64,000 nucleotides of DNA from Devosia sp. (GTDB taxonomy: Bacteria > Pseudomonadota > Alphaproteobacteria > Rhizobiales > Devosiaceae): positions 2,436,001 through 2,500,000 of the forward strand of contig CP051235.1 of NCBI GenBank assembly GCA_017794705.1, in the 5' to 3' direction. Below the pieces are notes generated by a model that made no database searches, was not told where the DNA came from, and worked only from the letters and a program-made list of their open reading frames with translations. Made by a program: the position numbers and the translations under genes. Shown one piece after another: positions 57,183 to 64,000 of the stretch. Within the stretch, counting starts at the first letter, position 1. Each line of letters opens with the position of its first letter.

Positions 57183-57498
57183 CACTTAACTGCGACAATC
57201 TGCGCGCAAACGCACAAATTGCTTGGAAAACGCGTGCGAACAGGTTAGGACAGACTGGCTGTCCAAGGTGATTTGTTTCACACTCGAGATGGTTACCCGT
57301 TCATCGCAGGTGTCGGAGGTATGGCGATCAAAGTGATCGCATCATCCTGACGGCGAACAGGGCGATAGCCATTCAGACAGCCCAAGAGGCAACACTTGAC
57401 GACCTGGGCCAGACGGGCAACCGGCATGCCGGTTCACTGGTCAAACCTTGCGCGATGTGCGCGCGTGGATTGTGTATCGATAGCCAAAACAGAAGCTT
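57183..57498 (+). other. Structured leader of the DUF4167 gene
   Basis: No protein gene. At least three perfect hairpins: GGACAG/CTGTCC at 57248-57264, GCGATCA/TGATCGC at 57324-57340 and the 16-base palindrome AACCGGCATGCCGGTT at 57419-57434. The DUF4167 promoter probably lies in its first third, making a long structured 5' leader. Confidence 0.5.
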
Positions 57499-58194
57499 AT
57501 GAGATCAAATCAGCAGAACAAGCGTTCGCGTGGCCGCGGCAGCAACAACAATAATCGCGGCAAGAGTTCCAACCCGCTTTCCCGCAACTATGAAAGCAAC
57601 GGCCCGGATGTCCGCATCAGGGGCAATGCCGCAACGGTTGCCGAGAAATACATGCAGCTGGCGCGCGACGCGCACAGTTCCGGGGATTCGGTGGCAGCCG
57701 AGAATTATCTTCAGCACGCCGAGCACTACAACCGCATCATTTCCGCGGCTCAGGCGCAGTTCCAGCAGCAGCAACAGGCCCGCGCCGAGCAGAGCGGCAA
57801 TCAGGATCAGCGCCAGGAAAATGATGGCGACGACGATGATGACGATAATTCACCCGCCTCGCGCTTTGACAGCCCGCGCCGGGACGATCAGGACCGCCAG
57901 TCCAACCGCAACGACAATCGGCGCAATGACGGAAATCGCCAGCCCGCAAACCAGAGCGATGACGAGCCCGCCGAAGCGACGGGTACCGAAACGAGGGCCA
58001 ACGGCAAGTCAGACGAAGAGGACGCTCCGGCGAACGAAGCCAAGCCACGTCCGGCCCGCCGCCCGCGCCGCAAGCGCAACGACGACGACAATGCCGAGAA
58101 GAGCGCGGTCAACCAGACCGGCGCCCCGCAACCCAGCGTTGGCGACCTGCCGGCCTTCGTGACCGGCAACGGCGAGGTCAGCGCCGCCGAATAG
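57499..58194 (+). CDS. DUF4167 domain protein
   Basis: 231-residue, highly polar protein. The conserved DUF4167 part is at the N-terminus (about 1-85: basic RSNQQNKRSRGRG, then TVAEKYMQLARDAHSSGD and AENYLQHAEHYNRIISAAQ). The rest is low-complexity, rich in Asp, Asn, Arg and Ala. The basic start and helical hairpin suggest RNA binding, but no function is known. Ends with a strong terminator. Confidence 0.9.
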   Translation: MRSNQQNKRSRGRGSNNNNRGKSSNPLSRNYESNGPDVRIRGNAATVAEKYMQLARDAHSSGDSVAAENYLQHAEHYNRIISAAQAQFQQQQQARAEQSGNQDQRQENDGDDDDDDNSPASRFDSPRRDDQDRQSNRNDNRRNDGNRQPANQSDDEPAEATGTETRANGKSDEEDAPANEAKPRPARRPRRKRNDDDNAEKSAVNQTGAPQPSVGDLPAFVTGNGEVSAAE

Positions 58195-58225
58195 GTGTGT
58201 GTGTGCTGCGATCGGGAATATGAAG

Positions 58226-58251
58226 AGCCGGGCCATGTGCCCGGCTTTTTT
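58226..58251 (+). terminator. Rho-independent terminator of the DUF4167 gene
   Basis: Stem AGCCGGGC / GCCCGGCT with loop CATGT, followed by a T run (58246-58251), 31 bases after the stop. Confidence 0.85.
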
Positions 58252-58264
58252 GTTCCCGCCAGCA

Positions 58265-58293
58265 CTTTGAGCCAGGTCAAAGCGTACCTATAT
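58265..58293 (+). promoter_or_regulatory. Heat-shock (RpoH-type) promoter of clpB
   Basis: CTTTGA (58265-58270) and CCTATAT (58287-58293) with a 16-base spacer. The -10 box CCTATAT is close to alphaproteobacterial sigma-32 sites, which fits a ClpB chaperone. The leader would be about 130 bases. Confidence 0.55.
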
Positions 58294-58427
58294 GACTTTG
58301 CGAAGAATGAGTGTGCCGCCAAGCGGGCGCTCCACCATCGGGCGGTGACGCCCTGAAACAACGCTTCGGGACGCTGGATGCCGTGCCTTTTCGGACGGGT
58401 CGGGTGGGCCACGAAAAGGAGAGTTGA

Positions 58428-61043
58428 ATGAATATCGAAAAATATACAGAGCGGGCACGCGGATTCATCCAGTCGGCCCAGACCATGGCCCTCGGACAGG
58501 GTCACCAGCAATTCCTGCCGTTGCATATTCTCAAGGTCCTGATGGATGATGAGCAGGGTATGGCCGCGGGCCTGATCGAACGGGCCGGAGGCGATGCCAA
58601 ACAGGTGCGCGCAGGCGTCGAGGCCGGTCTGAAAAAGATCCCGTCCGTGTCCGGCGGCAATGGGCAGATCTATCTCAGCCAGGATGTGGCCAAGCTGTTC
58701 AACACGGCTGAAGAGGCGGCCAAGAAGGCAGGCGACAGTTTCGTCACGGTTGAAACCCTGCTTCTGGCGCTGACCATTGAAAAGTCGACCGACGCGGGCA
58801 AGGCACTTGCCGCGGCCGGGGTGACGGCCAATGCGCTCAACGATGCCATTTCAACGCTGCGCAAGGGCCGCACCGCCGATTCGGCGTCAGCGGAGAACCA
58901 GTATGATGCGCTGAAGAAGTACGCGCGCGACCTGACAGCGGATGCCCGCGAAGGCAAGCTTGATCCGGTGATCGGGCGCGACGAGGAAATCCGCCGCACC
59001 ATTCAGGTCCTTTCCCGCCGCACCAAGAACAATCCGGTACTAATCGGCGAACCAGGCGTCGGCAAGACGGCAATCGCGGAAGGGCTGGCGCTGCGCATCG
59101 TCAATGGCGACGTACCGGAATCGCTGAAGAACAAGTCGCTGATGGCGCTTGATCTGGGTGCGATGATCGCCGGTGCGAAATATCGTGGCGAGTTCGAAGA
59201 GCGGCTGAAGGGCGTGTTGAGCGAGATCCAGTCCGCGGACGGGCAGATCATCCTGTTCATCGACGAGATGCACACGCTGGTTGGCGCCGGCAAGGCCGAT
59301 GGCGCCATGGACGCTTCCAACCTCTTGAAGCCCGCCCTGGCGCGCGGTGAATTGCATTGTGTGGGCGCTACCACCCTCGACGAGTACCAGAAGCACGTCG
59401 AAAAGGACGCGGCTCTGGCCCGGCGCTTCCAGCCGGTGTTTGTTTCCGAATCGAGTGTGGAAGACACGATCTCGATCCTGCGCGGTCTGAAGGAAAAGTA
59501 CGAGTTGCATCACGGCATCCGGATTTCGGATTCGGCGCTGGTGAGTGCGGCCACGCTTTCCAACCGCTACATCGCCGACCGGTTTTTGCCCGACAAGGCG
59601 ATCGACCTGGTCGACGAGGCGGCGGCTCGCTTGCGTATGGCGGTTGATTCCAAGCCCGAAGAGCTCGACGAACTTGATCGCCGCGTCATGCAGCTCAAGA
59701 TCGAGCGAGAGGCCCTCAAGAAGGAAACCGACGATGCCTCCAAGGCACGGCTGGACAAGCTCGAAGAAGAGCTGGCCGACCTTGAGGAACAGTCGCGCGC
59801 TTTGACCCAGACCTGGCAGGCGGAAAAGGACAAGCTGGCCGGTTCCACCAAGCTCAAGGAAGAGCTGGACCATGCCCGTTCGCAGCTGGAAATTGCCCAG
59901 CGCAGCGGTGACCTCGCCAAGGCGGGTGAACTGGCCTATGGCGTCATTCCGCAGCTGGAAAAACGCATCTCCGAAGCCGAGGCAAAGGACGGGGATGCTC
60001 CCGCCGGCTCGATGGTGGAGGAGGTGGTTTCGCCTGACCATGTCGCTCAAATCGTGTCGCGCTGGACCGGTATTCCGGTTGACCGGATGCTCGAAGGCGA
60101 ACGCGCCAAGCTGATGCGCATGGAAGAAGAACTGGGCAAGCGCGTCATCGGCCAGGCAGAAGCGGTGGAAGCCGTGTCCCGCGCCGTGCGGCGGGCCCGC
60201 GCCGGATTGCAGGACAGCAACCGGCCAATCGGCTCGTTCATCTTTTTGGGCCCAACCGGTGTCGGCAAGACTGAACTGACCAAGACGCTGGCGCAGTTCA
60301 TGTTCGATGACGAGGCGGCCATGGTCCGGCTCGACATGTCCGAGTTCATGGAAAAGCACTCCGTGGCCCGCCTCATCGGCGCGCCTCCGGGCTATGTCGG
60401 CTATGATGAAGGTGGCGTTCTGACCGAAGCGGTGCGGCGCCGGCCCTATCAGGTTGTGCTGTTCGACGAGATCGAAAAGGCGCATCCGGATGTGTTTAAC
60501 GTCCTGTTGCAGGTGCTTGATGACGGGCGGCTGACCGACGGGCAAGGCCGCACGGTCGATTTCCGCAACACGATCATCATCATGACTTCGAACCTTGGTT
60601 CGGAATTCCTGTCGCAGCTTGCCGACGGTGATTCGGTGGAACTGGCGCGGGGCCGGGTGATGGATACGGTCAAGGCGGCGTTCCGTCCCGAGTTCCTCAA
60701 TCGTGTCGACGAAATCCTGCTGTTCCACAGGCTGGAGCGCCAGCATATGGGCGCGATTGTCGACGTACAGTTCGCACGGCTGCAAAAGCTGCTGGAGGAT
60801 CGCGAGATCGGGGCCACACTCACGCACACTGGCCGTGAATGGCTGGCCAACGAGGGCTATGATCAGGCCTATGGTGCCCGGCCGCTCAAGCGGGCGCTGC
60901 AGCGCAACGTGCAGGACAAGCTCGCCGAGATGGTGCTCAGCGGCGAACTGGCCGATGGCGACCATATTGATGTCGATGCCGATGAGAATGGCATCGTCAT
61001 ACGGCGCCACGACGAACCGGCAGTCGCGGCCGCTGCGCAGTAA
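58428..61043 (+). CDS. clpB: ATP-dependent disaggregase ClpB
   Basis: 871-residue Hsp100 chaperone that dissolves aggregates with DnaK. An N-terminal Clp domain (1-145), two AAA+ domains with Walker A GEPGVGKT (207-214) and GPTGVGKT (608-615), and a coiled-coil middle domain (about 400-530) that identifies ClpB rather than ClpA. AAAGGAGAG precedes ATG 58428, and a heat-shock type promoter and a terminator bracket it. Confidence 0.97.
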   Translation: MNIEKYTERARGFIQSAQTMALGQGHQQFLPLHILKVLMDDEQGMAAGLIERAGGDAKQVRAGVEAGLKKIPSVSGGNGQIYLSQDVAKLFNTAEEAAKKAGDSFVTVETLLLALTIEKSTDAGKALAAAGVTANALNDAISTLRKGRTADSASAENQYDALKKYARDLTADAREGKLDPVIGRDEEIRRTIQVLSRRTKNNPVLIGEPGVGKTAIAEGLALRIVNGDVPESLKNKSLMALDLGAMIAGAKYRGEFEERLKGVLSEIQSADGQIILFIDEMHTLVGAGKADGAMDASNLLKPALARGELHCVGATTLDEYQKHVEKDAALARRFQPVFVSESSVEDTISILRGLKEKYELHHGIRISDSALVSAATLSNRYIADRFLPDKAIDLVDEAAARLRMAVDSKPEELDELDRRVMQLKIEREALKKETDDASKARLDKLEEELADLEEQSRALTQTWQAEKDKLAGSTKLKEELDHARSQLEIAQRSGDLAKAGELAYGVIPQLEKRISEAEAKDGDAPAGSMVEEVVSPDHVAQIVSRWTGIPVDRMLEGERAKLMRMEEELGKRVIGQAEAVEAVSRAVRRARAGLQDSNRPIGSFIFLGPTGVGKTELTKTLAQFMFDDEAAMVRLDMSEFMEKHSVARLIGAPPGYVGYDEGGVLTEAVRRRPYQVVLFDEIEKAHPDVFNVLLQVLDDGRLTDGQGRTVDFRNTIIIMTSNLGSEFLSQLADGDSVELARGRVMDTVKAAFRPEFLNRVDEILLFHRLERQHMGAIVDVQFARLQKLLEDREIGATLTHTGREWLANEGYDQAYGARPLKRALQRNVQDKLAEMVLSGELADGDHIDVDADENGIVIRRHDEPAVAAAAQ

Positions 61044-61064
61044 GCGCACTTGTTCAGAAGAAAA

Positions 61065-61088
61065 GGCGGGCTCCGGCCCGCCTTTTTT
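61065..61088 (+). terminator. Rho-independent terminator of clpB
   Basis: Seven-pair stem GGCGGGC / GCCCGCC with a four-base loop, then six T. Confidence 0.88.
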
Positions 61089-61145
61089 GTTTGACGGCGG
61101 GACCTCCCGGCAATAGAACAAAATAGGAACATTAGGGAGCGCAAG

Positions 61146-61484
61146 ATGACCCATCTGAAAATGGACTATGTCGAATTCGAATCGGGGGAGATTGGCCGAA
61201 CCACAAAATTCCTCGCCGACGCGTTCGGCTGGACATTCAACGACTATGGCCCGGACTATCAGGAAATCGCCAACGGCGGGGTCAACGGAGGCGTCTCGTC
61301 CCCCGAGGGCGAGAGACAGCCGCCTCTGGTGATCCTGAAAGCCGATGATCTGGAAGCCGCCGAAAAATCTGTCACGAGTGCCGGCGGCGAGATCATCCGG
61401 CCGATCTTTTCCTTTCCCGGCGGACGGCGGTTCCATTTCCGGGAGCCGGGCGGCAATGTGATGGCTGTGTGGTCTGAAAACTGA
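61146..61484 (+). CDS. VOC family (glyoxalase-like) protein
   Basis: 112-residue vicinal oxygen chelate protein. The betaalphabeta module is seen in MDYVEFESGEIGRTTKFLADAFGW and LVILKADDLEAAEKSVTSAGGEI, ending HFREPGGNVMAVW. Possible dioxygenase or lyase, but only a few candidate metal ligands are visible, so function is open. GGGAG precedes ATG 61146. It converges on the SDR gene. Confidence 0.85.
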   Translation: MTHLKMDYVEFESGEIGRTTKFLADAFGWTFNDYGPDYQEIANGGVNGGVSSPEGERQPPLVILKADDLEAAEKSVTSAGGEIIRPIFSFPGGRRFHFREPGGNVMAVWSEN

Positions 61485-61491
61485 CGTGGCG

Positions 61492-62292
61492 CTACTTCGC
61501 CATCATCGCTTTCATCTGCCTTTGCATGAAGCGGATGGACCAGCGCGGAGCAAGGCGCGAGAGCAAACGCAGCATTTTGGCGTCATTGCCGACCAGAATG
61601 TGCAGCCGGTTCGCCTCCATTCCGTCAAGAATGATGCCCGCCGCCTGATCGGCGGGCAGGGCACGGCCGGCCGCGTCCGGCGAATCGGCGCCTTTCATGT
61701 TCACACCCGAGTTTTTGGCAATCGCCGTGTTGACCGCGCCGGGCATGGCGATGCTGACCCCGACCCTGGTCTCGAGCAGTTCGGCATAGAGACCTTCGGT
61801 CAGAAGGATGACGCCGGCCTTGGCGGCGCCATACATGGTTTGGCCGGGAAAAGGCAGAAAGCCGCCCATGCTGGACACATTGGTCAGGTGGGCTTCCGGC
61901 CGTTCCAGCAGATGCGGCAGGAAGGCCTTGGTCATGTTGACTGCGCCCATGAGGTTGACGGCCACCATGCGGTCAATCACCTCGAAATCAAGCGCGTTGA
62001 AATCGACGAAGGGCTGGATGATGCCGGCATTGTTGATCAGCCCGTCGATCGCCGGATGCCGGCTGAGAACTTCGGCAGGCAACCTGGCGACCCGCTCCCG
62101 GTCTGTGATGTTGGCGGTGTGCAGAGACAATTCCGGCATCGACCCGGCCAGTCTGGCGGTTTCCGCCAGGGCATCGTCATGCAGATCGATAGCCGCTACG
62201 CGCGCGCCCCGGGCCAAAAGCATCAGGGCCAGTTCACGCCCGATGCCGCTGCCCGCTCCGGTGACCGCAATGGTTTTGCCGCTCAGTTTCAC
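61492..62292 (-). CDS. Short-chain dehydrogenase/reductase
   Basis: 266-residue NAD(P)-dependent oxidoreductase. The cofactor motif is TGAGSGIG, the NAG motif is LINNAGI, and the catalytic YxxxK is Y-G-A-A-K in QTMYGAAKAG with the serine in NVSSMGGFL. GTG 62292 with GGAGG upstream is preferred to TTG 62316. The substrate is unknown. Confidence 0.92.
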   Translation of the reverse strand: MKLSGKTIAVTGAGSGIGRELALMLLARGARVAAIDLHDDALAETARLAGSMPELSLHTANITDRERVARLPAEVLSRHPAIDGLINNAGIIQPFVDFNALDFEVIDRMVAVNLMGAVNMTKAFLPHLLERPEAHLTNVSSMGGFLPFPGQTMYGAAKAGVILLTEGLYAELLETRVGVSIAMPGAVNTAIAKNSGVNMKGADSPDAAGRALPADQAAGIILDGMEANRLHILVGNDAKMLRLLSRLAPRWSIRFMQRQMKAMMAK

Positions 62293-62394
62293 GTTTCCGC
62301 CCTCCGGGCCCGCCAATGTTTACAAGCATAATGGCTGGCGACGCTTCTGCCACCAGGAATCAGCTTGGCGCCAGTGCGACGGCGGACAGAAGAA

Positions 62395-64000
62395 TCAGTT
62401 AGAGGCGACGGTGATCGGAGCGGCTTCGCGCTCCATCAGATCACGAATCTGCTGTACCGTCTGGGCGAAGGCGATCTGGTCGCGGGCCGGCAATGTATTG
62501 GCGCGCGGCAGGCGAATCGAAAGCGGGTCGACCGCGCGGCCGTTGACCTTGATCTCGAAGTGTAGGTGCGGGCCGGTCGACTGGCCGGACGAGCCGACGT
62601 AGCCAATGATCTGGCCCTGTTGGACACGGGTGCCCGGCGTCATGCCGTCGGCGATCCGGCTCATGTGGCCGTAGGCGGTCTCGTAGCCGTTGACGTGCCG
62701 CAACTCGACATATCGTCCGTATCCCGAGACCCATTGCGCCCGCTCCACAACGCCGTCACCGGAGGCATAGATCGGTGTGCCGGTGGAGGCGGCCAGATCG
62801 ACGCCGGTATGCAGGCGGCGGGTTCCGAAGATCGGGTGGATGCGATAACCGAATCGCGACCGCAGGTTGCCGCCGCCTTCGAGCGGACGCCGGTTGAGGA
62901 AGCGTTTGCCGGTCTCACCCTCGGGGTCGTAGAAATCGAACGTGCCGTCTTCGAGCTGGTAGCGGAAGAACTCGCGGGTCACCCCGTTGAGGGTCAGCGC
63001 CACGTAAAGCAGCTCGTGGCCGCCGTCTTCCTCGTCGGTCTGCAGGATCTCGATTGAATCGCCAGGGGTGATGCGCTGGGTCAGATCTAGATCATAGGCA
63101 TACATGGCCACGATCCGGTCGATGTCGGCATCCGAGAGTTCATACTTGCGGCCGGTTTCCCAGATCGAACGATAGATTGAGGGCAGGTTGTTGACGTTGA
63201 TCTGCTCGACGTCCTCTTCGGGAAACTCGATGGGGGTGGGCTCCTGGCCCAGCACATACTGGCCGCTGTCGGTCAAAGCGACGGTGCGCCAGTGATCGTC
63301 ACCGCTGTAGATCGAGGTGCGATAGGGGATGAGTTCATCATTGGTGCGGTTGGGGCCGAACAGCAGTCGCAGGTGCGAGTTGACCGGCAGGTTGACGTCG
63401 CTGGAATTGGCCTGCAGCGCATTCAGTACCGCACGGACCGTAGGCTCGGCGTAGCCGTTGCGGGTCAGCACCTGGGTCAGCGTTTCAGGTTCGCGAATCG
63501 TCAGGATGCGTTCGGAGCGGCCCAGCACCAGGTCGGACCCGACCGTTGTCTGTGGCATCACCGAAACATTCTCGGCGATCGATGAAAGCATGAACTCGGG
63601 GCCCGATTCGAGTTCGATGATGGATGATTCCTCGGCCGCGTATCCCAGCACCGAGATTTCGCCCGGTGCAAAGGTGCCCTCGGCCGTCAGGCGCACAAAT
63701 TCGGCGGCGGCCTCGTCAGAGATCACCGGCGCCGGTGCAGACGCCAAAATCAATTCGGTGTTGCGGACCGTAATTTCGCCCTCGACCTCGGTCCCATAAA
63801 TGTCAGTTGAGATCAGGTCTGTGGGGGCTTCGGCATTCTGGGTCTGGGTCCGGTTGAGCAGGGCGGCCGGATCCCAGTCGGGAATGTTGGACGAAAGCGC
63901 GGTGGCGGAAGTGGCGAGGGTTGCGCGGATACGGTCGAAGGGCTGTCGGCGGATGCGGGAGATGCCACCATCGGCGACGCGGATGCTGGCCTCAATGGTT
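62395..64000 (-). CDS. M23 family metallopeptidase (5' end cut by the window)
   Basis: Murein endopeptidase, at least 534 residues here; the frame remains open through 64000, so the start lies beyond the window and TTG 63753 is only an internal codon. The C-terminal LytM domain has HTGVDLAASTGTPIYASGDG, GYGRYVELRHVNGYETAYGHM and GPHLHFEIKVNG, with the zinc ligands H-x(3)-D and HxH. The rest (ALTDSGQYVLGQE... and LTQVLTRNGYAEPTVRAVL) suggests LysM/OapA-like peptidoglycan-binding parts. Exact N-terminal signals are not visible. Confidence 0.9.
   Translation of the reverse strand, partial: TIEASIRVADGGISRIRRQPFDRIRATLATSATALSSNIPDWDPAALLNRTQTQNAEAPTDLISTDIYGTEVEGEITVRNTELILASAPAPVISDEAAAEFVRLTAEGTFAPGEISVLGYAAEESSIIELESGPEFMLSSIAENVSVMPQTTVGSDLVLGRSERILTIREPETLTQVLTRNGYAEPTVRAVLNALQANSSDVNLPVNSHLRLLFGPNRTNDELIPYRTSIYSGDDHWRTVALTDSGQYVLGQEPTPIEFPEEDVEQINVNNLPSIYRSIWETGRKYELSDADIDRIVAMYAYDLDLTQRITPGDSIEILQTDEEDGGHELLYVALTLNGVTREFFRYQLEDGTFDFYDPEGETGKRFLNRRPLEGGGNLRSRFGYRIHPIFGTRRLHTGVDLAASTGTPIYASGDGVVERAQWVSGYGRYVELRHVNGYETAYGHMSRIADGMTPGTRVQQGQIIGYVGSSGQSTGPHLHFEIKVNGRAVDPLSIRLPRANTLPARDQIAFAQTVQQIRDLMEREAAPITVASN

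Noticed and set aside
59040..61436. 798-residue minus-strand open frame opposite clpB
   Set aside because: It is a shadow of clpB's biased codon use, with no known domain, no ribosome binding site and low-complexity composition.
1..64000. CRISPR array, prophage, insertion sequence or secondary-metabolite cluster
   Set aside because: No regularly spaced repeats, transposases, phage structural genes or synthase genes were seen; XerD is the only recombinase and is the chromosomal one.

Overview
The window is a high-GC, gene-dense stretch of an alphaproteobacterial chromosome, most likely order Hyphomicrobiales (Rhizobiales) and perhaps near Devosia or Pelagibacterium. This assignment rests on remembered gene order: lysC-ptsP-prfA-prmC-DUF4167-clpB; cobT-cobS beside a J-domain gene and bolA; aroK-aroB-CorC; a Suv3-like helicase, S4 protein, fdxA and carD chain; and comF-grxC-nitrilase-DUF1178-deaminase-ubiG. 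No database search was made, so the genus is a guess.

Positions 1-7700 hold a DoxX protein, a DJ-1/PfpI protein with a divergent WYL regulator, a D,D-carboxypeptidase, TusA, a CAP-domain lipoprotein, and a TetR-controlled exporter operon (adaptor, FtsX-type permease, ATPase). A tRNA-Arg(CCT) follows at 7870-7946. Positions 8000-13300 carry a small lipoprotein, a GguC/AraD1-like protein, a secreted nuclease overlapping an M48 protease, carD and fdxA. Positions 13400-23200 carry the S4 protein, the helicase, a DUF3108 protein, rpmB, a queuosine-precursor transporter, a phytase-like esterase and the cobaltochelatase genes cobT and cobS.

Positions 23200-26345 look like accessory DNA set between cobS and its usual J-domain neighbour. 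This stretch holds a LuxR-type regulator with an unusual N-terminal domain (possibly acetoacetate-decarboxylase-like) and two tandem paralogous secreted proteins with four conserved cysteines. It is the best candidate here for an undescribed local system.

Positions 26349-35541 return to core genes: a J-domain protein, bolA, a CorC-type CBS protein, aroB, aroK, a previously easy-to-miss 48-residue membrane protein, xerD, accA, an L,D-transpeptidase lipoprotein and an SLC13 permease. Positions 35763-38494 hold a self-contained ArsR operon with a PhnB-like VOC protein and two AHSA1 paralogs, plus an FkbM methyltransferase. Positions 38530-57182 carry secA, a parvulin isomerase, argJ, mutT, an orphan Flp pilin, a degenerate-looking methyltransferase, comF, grxC, a nitrilase, DUF1178, a three-PAS GGDEF-EAL protein, a deaminase, ubiG, lysC, ptsP, prfA and prmC. 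Positions 57183-64000 carry DUF4167 with a structured leader, clpB behind a heat-shock-type promoter, a VOC protein, an SDR and an M23 peptidase cut by the window edge.

Two core genes, the J-domain gene and prmC, encode their conserved N-termini upstream of any ATG, GTG or TTG. Both have a CTG at a plausible start position. No CRISPR array, insertion sequence, integrase beyond XerD, rRNA or prophage was seen.
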